Source of the DNA: an uncultured bacterium
Lineage (GTDB): Bacteria > Cyanobacteriota > Vampirovibrionia > Gastranaerophilales > Gastranaerophilaceae
Direction: 5' to 3'
Length of the DNA: 5,946 bases
NCBI GenBank assembly: GCA_946183815.1
Contig: CAMHDG010000113.1
Span: 1-5,946 of the forward strand
Numbering within the stretch: the first letter of the stretch is position 1; every line of letters begins with the position of its first letter. Position numbers and translations under genes: made by a program. The notes beneath the pieces are model-generated. The model did no database searches, was not told where the DNA came from, and saw nothing but the letters and a program-made list of their open reading frames with translations. Below, piece by piece: positions 1 through 5,908 of the stretch.

Positions 1-54
1 GAAGAAGAAAAGCCTAAAAAACGTGGTCGTAAGAAAAAAGAGGATGCTGAATAA
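1..54 (+). CDS. 3' end of an upstream gene: Lys/Glu-rich C-terminal tail (possibly ribosomal protein S16 or KH-domain RNA-binding protein)
   Basis: The window opens inside a reading frame that encodes EEEKPKKRGRKKKEDAE and stops at TAA 52-54. Only these 17 residues are visible: a strongly charged, lysine- and glutamate-rich tail with no domain that can be identified. It ends 15 nt before rimM and is presumably in the same operon. In many bacteria the genes before rimM-trmD are rpsP (S16) and a small KH-domain protein (KhpA/YlqC), and basic extensions are common on such RNA-binding proteins, so one of these is the likely identity. That assignment rests on gene order alone. The frame itself is well supported by codon use and the tight spacing, but an unrelated protein cannot be excluded. 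Confidence 0.6.
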   Translation, partial: EEEKPKKRGRKKKEDAE

Positions 55-69
55 GTATTTTAATTTGCT

Positions 70-579
70 ATGACTAAATATGTTTCAGTAGGTAAAATTC
101 TTAATTTTCATGGGGTTAAAGGTGAGGCAAAGGTTGGTTATTCTAAAAACCAGCGTGATTTTGTTGAAACTCTTGAAAATGTTTATATTTTAAAAGATAA
201 TCAGTATTTGCCTTTTACTGTAAAAAGTGTCAAATTTAATAATAAGTTTGCTATCCTTAAATTCGATGGGATTGATACAGTAAATGATATTGTAGAATTT
301 AAAAATTCATTGATTTTTGTTGAAGAAGATGAAATTCGGGAAAAACTTGATGAAGATGAATTTTTGATTGATGAACTCGTTGGAATGGATGTTCTTTGTT
401 CAGATAAAAAAGTAGGAGTTGTTATTGGTGTATCTAACAATGGTGCAAGTGATTTGTTATCTGTCAAGTCAAATTCAGGAAAAGTTTCTCTCGTGCCTTT
501 TGTAAAAGCAATAGTTCTTGACGTGGATATAAAATCAAAGACCGTGATTGTAGATAACATACAGGGGTTAATCGAATGA
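70..579 (+). CDS. rimM: Ribosome maturation factor RimM (16S rRNA processing)
   Basis: RimM binds ribosomal protein S19 and the 30S head domain during late small-subunit assembly in the cytoplasm. The 169-residue product has the usual family length and two-domain layout. The N-terminal RimM domain opens with YVSVGKILNFHGVKGEAKV (residues 4-22), matching the family's VGKI..HG.KGE.KV signature. An acidic linker lies around residues 84-102, and the C-terminal PRC-barrel domain (about 100-169) contains DELVGMDV, the VPFVKAIV segment (142-149) and a terminal VDNIQGLIE, corresponding to the typical IPFV...VD...EGLL ending. The ATG at 70 is the only start that gives the full N-terminal motif. No Shine-Dalgarno sequence lies in the 15-nt gap to the previous stop, so translation is probably coupled to the upstream gene. 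The 3' end overlaps trmD by 4 nt. Its identity is secure from both motifs and neighbour. Confidence 0.96.
   Translation: MTKYVSVGKILNFHGVKGEAKVGYSKNQRDFVETLENVYILKDNQYLPFTVKSVKFNNKFAILKFDGIDTVNDIVEFKNSLIFVEEDEIREKLDEDEFLIDELVGMDVLCSDKKVGVVIGVSNNGASDLLSVKSNSGKVSLVPFVKAIVLDVDIKSKTVIVDNIQGLIE
563..579 (+). promoter_or_regulatory. Shine-Dalgarno AGGGG and ATGA stop/start overlap joining rimM and trmD
   Basis: AGGGG at 563-567 lies inside the end of rimM, 8 nt before the trmD ATG at 576. The rimM stop TGA (577-579) shares two bases with that ATG. This arrangement allows terminating ribosomes to restart on trmD, supporting equal, coupled expression of the two proteins, and it settles the trmD start. 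Confidence 0.85.
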
Positions 580-1265
580 GGTTTGATGTTTTAACTTTAT
601 TCCCTGAAATGATTGAAAATGCTTGTTCGCACAGTATTTTAAAGCGAGCGATTGAAGCAGGAGTTATCTGCATTAATACAGTGAACCCAAGAGATTTTAC
701 ATTAGATAAACATAATAAGGTTGACGATACTCCCTATGGTGGCGGGGCTGGAATGGTGTTGATGGCACAGCCTTATGTTGATGCTTATGAAAGTTTAGAA
801 AAAATCGAAAATTCTGTAACTTTAATGATGACCCCGCAGGGTGAACCCTTTAATAATGAAATGGGCAGAGAATTATCAAATTATAATCAGATAATTATTC
901 TGTGCGGGCATTATGAGGGTTATGATGAGAGAATAAGAGAAATAATAAAACCAAAAGAGGTTTCTATCGGTGATTTTGTTTTAACAGGCGGTGAATTACC
1001 TGCGCTTTGTATAATTGACAGTGTATCAAGAAAGTTAGATGGTGCATTGGGTAAAATTGAGTCTATGGAGGAGGATAGTTTTGAAAATGGGCTACTGGAA
1101 TATCCTCATTATACAAAACCACGTGAATACAGAGGTTTTGCAGTACCTGAAGTGCTTTTAAACGGCAACCATGCTCTTATAGAACAATTTAGAAAAGAAC
1201 AGCAAATAGAAAGGACAAGACTACGTCGCCCTGATTTGTATAAAAAGTGGTTGAAAAATCGCTAA
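576..1265 (+). CDS. trmD: tRNA (guanine-37-N1)-methyltransferase TrmD
   Basis: TrmD uses S-adenosylmethionine to methylate G37, next to the anticodon, in tRNAs that have G at position 36; this prevents +1 frameshifting. The 229-residue protein carries the SPOUT trefoil-knot landmarks in order: MRFDVLTLFPEM at the N-terminus, VDDTPYGGGAGM (49-60), GHYEGYDER (111-119), and the cofactor-binding knot SIGDFVLTGGELPA (130-143). DSVSR follows, with Arg152 (equivalent to E. coli Arg154), then EEDSFENGLLEYPHYTKP with Asp167 (equivalent to the catalytic Asp169), and RTRLRRPDL near the end. It is slightly shorter than the E. coli enzyme at the C-terminus, which is a variable tail. The start is fixed by the ATGA overlap with the rimM stop and by AGGGG at 563-567, 8 nt upstream. 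No rplS follows, unlike the common rimM-trmD-rplS order. Confidence 0.98.
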   Translation: MRFDVLTLFPEMIENACSHSILKRAIEAGVICINTVNPRDFTLDKHNKVDDTPYGGGAGMVLMAQPYVDAYESLEKIENSVTLMMTPQGEPFNNEMGRELSNYNQIIILCGHYEGYDERIREIIKPKEVSIGDFVLTGGELPALCIIDSVSRKLDGALGKIESMEEDSFENGLLEYPHYTKPREYRGFAVPEVLLNGNHALIEQFRKEQQIERTRLRRPDLYKKWLKNR

Positions 1266-1330
1266 CCCACCCTGCGAACTATTTATTTTTTCTTATGTAT
1301 ATGTTAATCTGTTATTGACAGCAGATTTAT

Positions 1331-1345
1331 AGGGAGTATGCTTTG
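1331..1345 (+). promoter_or_regulatory. Ribosome binding site AGGGAG and TTG start codon of the sigma factor gene
   Basis: AGGGAG at 1331-1336 stands 6 nt before TTG 1343-1345, which is ideal spacing. The nearer ATG at 1338-1340 is in another frame, is only 1 nt from the Shine-Dalgarno and reads ATG CTT TGA, so it ends at once. In the sigma frame an upstream TGA (1316-1318) leaves only an ATT codon as an earlier alternative. The TTG is therefore the best start. Confidence 0.75.
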
Positions 1346-2137
1346 AATAATCTGAATAATAATGATGAGTCAATATATTTGCAGATACAGGACTGGTTAT
1401 CCGAATATGCGATAACAGAAAGTTCAAAGCAAAAAAAACGATTAATGAACTTAATTGTTGTTGCGATGATGCCTGTTGTTAAGAAGATTGCAAATTCTAT
1501 TGCACGTAGAGCAGAGGATCCTATTGAAGATTTGGTGCAGGCAGGTTCTATTGGTCTTGTTAAGGCGATAGAGCGTTATAATCCTGATTTATGCCCTAAA
1601 TTTAGAATTTATGCAGGGTATTTAATAGTTGGAGAGATGCAGCACTATATGCGTGATAAGGTTGCATTAATTAAAGTTCCGAGAGAGATTATCGAACTTG
1701 CCATGCGTATTAAAAATTTTGTTAAAGATTTAAGTGATGAAGAAATGGATAGCATGACAAGTCAAAAGGTTGCAGAAGCACTTGACGTTCCTGTTCAAAA
1801 GGTAAACACCGCTATTGATATTGACAGACGTAAAAAGATCGCCTCTCTTGACGAGGTTATTAACGTTGACGGAAATAAGGCTTCTATCGGTGATTTAACC
1901 CCTGCCTATGATTATCAGGAGTATTCCGAACAAAAGGATATGCAGTTGGAAATTGATAAGGTTATCAAAAATTTGCCGTCTGAATTAAAAGAGATTGTAG
2001 AATTGTTCTATTATGAGGATATGAAGCAAACAGAAATTGCTGAAAAATTGGACTTAAATCAAATGATGGTTTCAAGACGTTTGAAAAAAGCCTTTAGTTA
2101 TATGTATAACATCATAAAAGAACATGATTTGGATTAG
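1343..2137 (+). CDS. sigF: RNA polymerase sigma factor, group 3 SigF/SigB/SigG type
   Basis: This is an alternative sigma-70-family factor that would direct RNA polymerase to a special set of promoters. The 264-residue product has the expected regions. Region 2 is at about 30-106, with DLVQAGSIGLVKAIERYN (63-80) for core binding and the GEMQHYMRDK stretch (97-106) typical of the SigB/SigF/SigG branch (compare GEIKRFLRD). Region 3 is at about 112-190, with KVPREIIEL and ASLDEVI. Region 4 is at about 205-262, with a helix-turn-helix around MKQTEIAEKLDLNQMMVSRR (227-246) for -35 recognition. No region 1.1 is present, ruling out a primary RpoD. Cyanobacterial SigF, needed for pilus gene expression and motility in Synechocystis, is the closest match I can suggest; the assignment to SigF rather than SigB is inference. 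The next gene, pilD, begins 2 nt after the stop. No anti-sigma factor is adjacent. Translation starts at TTG. Confidence 0.88.
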   Translation: MNNLNNNDESIYLQIQDWLSEYAITESSKQKKRLMNLIVVAMMPVVKKIANSIARRAEDPIEDLVQAGSIGLVKAIERYNPDLCPKFRIYAGYLIVGEMQHYMRDKVALIKVPREIIELAMRIKNFVKDLSDEEMDSMTSQKVAEALDVPVQKVNTAIDIDRRKKIASLDEVINVDGNKASIGDLTPAYDYQEYSEQKDMQLEIDKVIKNLPSELKEIVELFYYEDMKQTEIAEKLDLNQMMVSRRLKKAFSYMYNIIKEHDLD

Positions 2138-2139
2138 TT

Positions 2140-3039
2140 ATGAACAGTATTACTTGGATATTTATATGTTTAATGGGACTTTGTTGGGGAAGTTTTTTAA
2201 ATGTATTGATAGTAAGGACATTATCAGGTGAGAGTATAGTTTCACCACCGTCAAAATGTCCAAAATGCGAACATCAACTTTATTGGTGGCATAATATTCC
2301 GATAGTGTCGTTTATGTTATTACAGGGAAAATGTTATTTTTGCAATAAGTCAATAAGTATAAGATATCCTATTGTTGAGTGCTTGGGGCTTGTGATTTTT
2401 ATATTTGCCTTTTTGATAAATGTATCTTTCTTTGATGCGGTTGCAGTGATTTTTATCCTATCTATGTTTTTAGTCCTTTCTTTTACTGATGTTAAAGAAC
2501 AAAAAATATCTTCATTACAGGCATTATTGATAATTCCTGCAGGGCTTGTGTTCAACAGATATGATATTTTTAATTCGCTGACAGGTGCTATGGTTGGTGC
2601 AATTTTACCTTTGTTATTCATATATATCGGTAAAAAATTCTTTAATAAAACGACTTTTGGCGCAGGTGATGTTTACATGCTCTCTGCCTTGGGTTCGGTT
2701 GTCGGGGGTGATAAATTATGTTTATTCCTGATTTATGCGTTATTAATCCAGTTTGTCTTGATTTTACCGAATTATGTCGTTAATTTAATAAGATTAAATA
2801 AGATAGAAACTTTAAAATACTTAATAATTTTTATAATCACATGCCTATTTCTTTACGTTTCTCGTAATATTTCGTTCATGGGCTCAAATGTAGTTATAGT
2901 TTGCTTCTTTTTAACAATGTTATATTTTGCATACAAACTTACAAAAGACATGGTTTTACTGCTTAAAACTGACGAAACCCCCGCTAAATGTCCATTAGCG
3001 CCTGCATTGTTTATTAGTTGTCTTTTGTTTTTATGTTAA
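2140..3039 (+). CDS. pilD: Type IV prepilin peptidase / N-methyltransferase (A24 family, PilD/GspO-like)
   Basis: This is an integral inner-membrane aspartyl protease that removes the leader peptide from type IV pilins and pseudopilins and N-methylates the new N-terminus. The 299 residues begin with GLCWGSFLNVLIVR (13-26), the usual N-terminal signature. The methyltransferase/zinc domain follows, with two CxxC pairs (Cys40/Cys43 in CPKC and Cys65/Cys68 in CYFC). The first catalytic aspartate is Asp117 in FTDVKEQKI, and the second is Asp177 in the GAGD form of the GxGD motif. Eight or more hydrophobic segments are visible, including about 4-25, 78-115, 125-138, 145-163, 192-214, 225-241, 249-266 and 286-299. 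The stretch from the GxGD motif to the closing PLAPALF segment is longer than usual and seems to hold two additional membrane helices. The gene starts 2 nt after the sigma factor stop with only a weak GGA (2131-2133) as ribosome binding site, so coupling is likely. The presence of both CxxC pairs points to a bifunctional enzyme. Confidence 0.95.
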   Translation: MNSITWIFICLMGLCWGSFLNVLIVRTLSGESIVSPPSKCPKCEHQLYWWHNIPIVSFMLLQGKCYFCNKSISIRYPIVECLGLVIFIFAFLINVSFFDAVAVIFILSMFLVLSFTDVKEQKISSLQALLIIPAGLVFNRYDIFNSLTGAMVGAILPLLFIYIGKKFFNKTTFGAGDVYMLSALGSVVGGDKLCLFLIYALLIQFVLILPNYVVNLIRLNKIETLKYLIIFIITCLFLYVSRNISFMGSNVVIVCFFLTMLYFAYKLTKDMVLLLKTDETPAKCPLAPALFISCLLFLC

Positions 3040-3047
3040 GAGTTTAC

Positions 3048-3076
3048 TTGCACGTCATGTAAAAAAACATTATAAT
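3048..3076 (+). promoter_or_regulatory. Candidate sigma-70 promoter upstream of the terminator (TTGCAC, 17 nt, TATAAT)
   Basis: TTGCAC at 3048-3053 and a perfect TATAAT at 3071-3076 are separated by exactly 17 nt, the optimal spacer; the -35 box matches only in TTG. Start of transcription would be near 3083. The odd point is its position: the intrinsic terminator at 3114-3145 follows at once, so most transcripts would be about 60 nt long. It is just after pilD and far from gyrB. In AT-rich DNA a chance TATAAT is possible. Confidence 0.45.
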
Positions 3077-3113
3077 AATAGTGCTATTTATATTTCGGCT
3101 AGTGTAAAATCTT

Positions 3114-3145
3114 AACAGGAAGGATATCCGACCTGTTTTTTTTTT
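3114..3145 (+). terminator. Rho-independent terminator after pilD
   Basis: AACAGG (3114-3119) pairs with CCTGTT (3132-3137). Between them GGA/TCC can add three inner pairs inside a small purine bulge, and the right arm runs into a 10-T tract (3136-3145). It lies 74 nt past the pilD stop and would end the sigF-pilD message and shield gyrB from it. It also sits just after a promoter candidate, so it could act as an attenuator or as the 3' end of a short RNA. Confidence 0.8.
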
Positions 3146-3154
3146 GCGTATATG

Positions 3155-3183
3155 TTTACAAAAATTTATGTTACATGTATTAT
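3155..3183 (+). promoter_or_regulatory. Candidate gyrB promoter P1 (TTTACA, 17 nt, TATTAT)
   Basis: TTTACA at 3155-3160 and TATTAT at 3178-3183 each differ from the sigma-70 consensus at one base and are 17 nt apart. The promoter starts 10 nt after the terminator T-run and would give a leader of about 77 nt before gyrB. It is the best overall consensus match in this gap. Confidence 0.6.
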
Positions 3184-3199
3184 AAAGCCTTAATATAAC

Positions 3200-3227
3200 T
3201 TGCTTTTACCCTTGTTTGTTATATAAT
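3200..3227 (+). promoter_or_regulatory. Candidate gyrB promoter P2 (TTGCTT, 16 nt, TATAAT)
   Basis: A perfect TATAAT at 3222-3227 follows TTGCTT (3200-3205) with a 16-nt spacer. The predicted start, near 3234, gives a short leader of about 33 nt ahead of gyrB. The -35 is weak (TTG only), so it may be a secondary promoter or a chance match. Confidence 0.45.
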
Positions 3228-3254
3228 TAATTTATGGAATAGTTTTAGACTTTT

Positions 3255-3260
3255 GAGGAG
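3255..3260 (+). promoter_or_regulatory. Shine-Dalgarno GAGGAG of gyrB
   Basis: GAGGAG lies 6 nt before the ATG at 3267. It is among the strongest ribosome binding sites in the window and settles the gyrB start, which also gives the expected N-terminal alignment with E. coli GyrB. Confidence 0.85.
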
Positions 3261-3266
3261 AAATAA

Positions 3267-5708
3267 ATGGCAGAACAAGGTTATTCAGCCGATAATATAC
3301 GTGTATTAGAGGGCTTGGAAGCAGTAAGATTAAGACCTGGTATGTATATTGGTTCAACATCTCAAAGAGGTTTGCACCATTGTATCTATGAAATCGTTGA
3401 CAACTCTATTGACGAATCGTTAGCAGGTTATTGTACAGAAATCAAGGTTACAGTTCACCCTGATAACAGTGTGACGGTAGAAGATAACGGTCGTGGGATA
3501 CCTGTCGGGATTAAAGAGGACAGCGGAAAATCTGCGTTAGAGATTGTTCACACAGTGCTTCACGCAGGCGGTAAGTTCGGTGATGGCGGTTATAAAGTAT
3601 CAGGCGGGTTGCATGGTGTAGGTGCGTCTGTTGTAAACGCTCTTTCTGAAAAGATGGTAGTTGAGGTATCAAGAGAAGGCTATGTTTGGAAACAATCTTA
3701 CTTAAGAGGTGAACCAACATCTCCTGTTGAAAAAGGTAAAGAAACTCTTAAAACAGGTACTCGTTCAACTTTCTGGTTAGATCCTGAAATCTTTACGGAA
3801 ACAACAGTTATAGACAATGATGTTATTGCAACAAGATTCAGAGAAATGGCTTTCTTGAATAAAGGTTTAAAGATTGTTCTATTTGATGAAAGAGACGGAC
3901 AACCTGATGAACAAGTGTTCCATTATGAAGGTGGGATTGCTAGTTATGTAGAGTTTTTGAACAAAAACAAAACTCCTTTGTTCCCACAACCTGTTTATAT
4001 TGATAAAATGGTTGACGGTATGAGAGTTGAGGTTGCTCTGCAATACACAGATGCTTACAGTGAGTCTATATTATCATTTGCGAATAATATTAATACTCAC
4101 AATGGTGGTACTCACCTTACAGGTTTTAGAAATGCAATCACTCGTGTGTTAAATGATTATGCAAGAAAAAATAATATCCTGAAACAATCTGAACAAAACC
4201 TTTCGGGGGATGATGTTAGAGAAGGTTTAACTGCTATTGTTTCTGTAAAACTTTCTAACCCTGAATTTGAAGGTCAGACAAAAGAAAAATTAGGCTCACA
4301 AGAGGCTATGGGTGCTGTTCAGGATGCTGTCAGAGAAAAATTCCAAGAGTGGTTAGAATTTAATCCAAAGATGGCAAAACAAATAATTGAAAAAACTTTA
4401 CAGGCTCAACGAGCAAGAGAGGCGGCAAGAAAAGCAAGAGAAATGACAAGACGTAAAACTGTTCTTGAAAATTCTACTCTTCCGGGGAAACTTGCTGACT
4501 GTTCAAACAGAGATCCATCACAGTGCGAAATTTACATCGTTGAGGGTGATTCGGCAGGTGGTTCTGCTAAACAAGGCAGAAACCGTATGTTTCAGGCAAT
4601 TTTGCCACTACGTGGTAAGATTTTGAATGTTGAAAAAGCAAGGCTGGATAAAATATATAACAGTGATTCTATTCAGTCTATGGTTCAGGCGTTTGGAATT
4701 AAAATCAGTCGTAATCCTGAAGAAGTTGATATTTCAAAGTTGAGATATCATAAAATTATCATCATGACCGATGCTGATGTTGATGGCGCTCACATCAGAA
4801 CTCTGATGCTTACATTCTTCTTCCGTTATGCAAGACCAATGATAGAAGGTGGTTATGTATATATCGCTCAACCGCCTTTATTCAAAGTTACAAGTGGTAA
4901 GACATCTGAATACTTATACGATGAACACGCTATGGATAAGATGTTAAAAGATAGGGGTATTAAGAATTTAAGCCTTTCTAACAGAGCAGGTACTAAGGTA
5001 CTTAAAGATCAGGAATTAATAGATATGATTGCAAATATGACAACATTCTATCGTTCTTATAATAACCCTATTTTGAACATTATTCCGGCAGTTGTTCTTC
5101 GTGGCTTAATTCGTTCGGAGGTTACTCCTGAAAACTTTGAAGATCAGGCTAAAATGAATGAGGTTATTGAGTACTTACAACACTATATTAAAGACCATGC
5201 TGAAAATTATAATATTACCGAAGCGAAGAATTATAAGGTTTCTTTAAAATATAATCCTGAAAATTCACGCTATGGTATTGTTCTTGATTTGAGCGAGGAT
5301 GAATCTGAATTGATTACAGCAAATGTAATTAAATCAAATGAGTTTAAGAGATTGAAAAACTCTTATCCTTTAATTCGTGATTTCTTGATTGAGGAAGAAC
5401 AGATGCTTTATCTCGATACTGATGAAACAAGAATAGAGGTTACATCATTTGAACAGTTGCAAAAGATAGTTGATGACAGAGGTCAAAAAGGTTTAACTAT
5501 CCAAAGATTTAAAGGTCTTGGTGAGATGATGCCTGAACAACTTTGGGAAACAACAATGGATCCTAAGACAAGAACCTTGTTAAAGGTTAATATCGAAGAT
5601 GCAATGCTTTGTGACCAGTTGTTTGATGTGTTGATGGGCGACAGAGTAGAACCTCGCAGAGATTTTATTCAATCAAATGCTGTTTATGCAACTAATATTG
5701 ATACATAA
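3267..5708 (+). CDS. gyrB: DNA gyrase subunit B (ATPase and TOPRIM subunit)
   Basis: With GyrA this subunit forms the A2B2 gyrase that introduces negative supercoils using ATP. The 813-residue protein is complete. The GHKL ATPase domain has EIVDNSIDE (42-50; Glu42, Asn46), EDNGRGIP (72-79; Asp73) and GGLHGVGASVVNALS (113-127). The transducer domain includes the QTKEKLG lysine loop (337-343). The TOPRIM domain has EGDSAGGSAKQGRNR (426-440; Glu426) and MTDADVDGAHIR (500-511; Asp502, Asp504, Asp506). IQRFKGLGEM (745-754) and NPEQLWETTMDP-like MPEQLWETTMDP are near the end. About 180 residues (roughly 555-735) sit between TOPRIM and the GLGEM tail, corresponding to the insert of E. coli GyrB (804 aa) and absent from the roughly 640-residue Bacillus-type proteins. 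This insert, and GyrB-type motif spellings throughout, favour gyrase over ParE. Arg136, where aminocoumarin resistance arises in E. coli, is present. It is transcribed alone between two terminators; gyrA is not adjacent. Confidence 0.98.
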   Translation: MAEQGYSADNIRVLEGLEAVRLRPGMYIGSTSQRGLHHCIYEIVDNSIDESLAGYCTEIKVTVHPDNSVTVEDNGRGIPVGIKEDSGKSALEIVHTVLHAGGKFGDGGYKVSGGLHGVGASVVNALSEKMVVEVSREGYVWKQSYLRGEPTSPVEKGKETLKTGTRSTFWLDPEIFTETTVIDNDVIATRFREMAFLNKGLKIVLFDERDGQPDEQVFHYEGGIASYVEFLNKNKTPLFPQPVYIDKMVDGMRVEVALQYTDAYSESILSFANNINTHNGGTHLTGFRNAITRVLNDYARKNNILKQSEQNLSGDDVREGLTAIVSVKLSNPEFEGQTKEKLGSQEAMGAVQDAVREKFQEWLEFNPKMAKQIIEKTLQAQRAREAARKAREMTRRKTVLENSTLPGKLADCSNRDPSQCEIYIVEGDSAGGSAKQGRNRMFQAILPLRGKILNVEKARLDKIYNSDSIQSMVQAFGIKISRNPEEVDISKLRYHKIIIMTDADVDGAHIRTLMLTFFFRYARPMIEGGYVYIAQPPLFKVTSGKTSEYLYDEHAMDKMLKDRGIKNLSLSNRAGTKVLKDQELIDMIANMTTFYRSYNNPILNIIPAVVLRGLIRSEVTPENFEDQAKMNEVIEYLQHYIKDHAENYNITEAKNYKVSLKYNPENSRYGIVLDLSEDESELITANVIKSNEFKRLKNSYPLIRDFLIEEEQMLYLDTDETRIEVTSFEQLQKIVDDRGQKGLTIQRFKGLGEMMPEQLWETTMDPKTRTLLKVNIEDAMLCDQLFDVLMGDRVEPRRDFIQSNAVYATNIDT

Positions 5709-5730
5709 TGTATTATTTAATATTAAAAAT

Positions 5731-5773
5731 AAAAAGTGGAATTATGCTTTTATCGCGTAATTCCACTTTTTTT
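5731..5773 (+). terminator. Strong Rho-independent terminator after gyrB, able to act on both strands
   Basis: AAAAAGTGGAATTA (5731-5744) pairs perfectly with TAATTCCACTTTTT (5758-5771). A further T-G, G-C and C-G extend the stem to 17 bp around a 7-nt loop (5748-5754). T-runs flank the right arm on the + strand, and A-runs flank the left arm, so the reverse strand also ends in U's. It starts 22 nt after the gyrB stop. A symmetric design of this kind often serves convergent genes, although no clear minus-strand gene is visible in the window. Confidence 0.93.
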
Positions 5774-5785
5774 CAGGTTGATATT

Positions 5786-5794
5786 ATTGTATCA
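5786..5794 (-). promoter_or_regulatory. Weak candidate: extended -10 (TGATACAAT) on the minus strand, pointing into the gyrB terminator
   Basis: Read on the minus strand, TG-A-TACAAT forms an extended -10 element with one mismatch in the hexamer. No good -35 is found 17 nt upstream. Transcription would start near 5779 and run straight into the terminator hairpin, giving an RNA of about 50 nt. It may be a chance match in AT-rich DNA. Confidence 0.2.
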
Positions 5795-5842
5795 CATATC
5801 CTGTAAATATTTTACGAAATGTTTAAATTAAGCGTTATAGTT

Positions 5843-5859
5843 GTCAGGCACTGCCTGAC
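5843..5859. repeat. Perfect inverted repeat GTCAGGCACTGCCTGAC
   Basis: GTCAGGCA and TGCCTGAC are exact reverse complements around a single central C at 5851; as RNA this would form a 7-bp stem with an ACT loop. It has no T-run and so is not a typical terminator. It could be an operator-like dyad or one arm of an intergenic repeat, since further dyads follow directly (CTCA 5864-5867 with TGAG 5876-5879, and the palindrome GAGCGCTC 5902-5909). Confidence 0.6.
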
Positions 5860-5908
5860 TCCGCTCATTTTTAATTGAGGGAAGTGTTTTGTTTAGCGTT
5901 TGAGCGCT

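Noticed and set aside
201..673. Minus-strand open frames across rimM and the rimM/trmD junction
   Set aside because: They lie opposite well-supported genes, are serine- or leucine-rich in the way antisense frames of AT-rich genes are, and have no family motif.
1315..1342. Perfect -35 hexamer TTGACA (1315-1320) with TATGCT (1337-1342) at 16 nt as a sigma factor promoter
   Set aside because: Transcription would begin near 1349, after the TTG start and its ribosome binding site, so it could not express the full protein; the -10 is also weak.
2334..2621. Minus-strand open frame inside pilD
   Set aside because: It is antisense to a gene with clear catalytic motifs, and no ribosome binding site or domain is visible.
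3040..3266. Riboswitch in the gyrB leader
   Set aside because: Apart from one simple terminator hairpin, no conserved riboswitch core or multi-stem fold could be recognised.
3511..3720. Minus-strand open frame inside the gyrB ATPase region
   Set aside because: It is antisense to highly conserved gyrase motifs and has no recognisable protein features.
3267..5708. Possible ParE (topoisomerase IV) rather than GyrB, or an intein in GyrB
   Set aside because: Motif spellings and residue numbering match E. coli GyrB almost position for position, and the extra length corresponds to the known GyrB insert. No intein splice motifs interrupt the conserved blocks.
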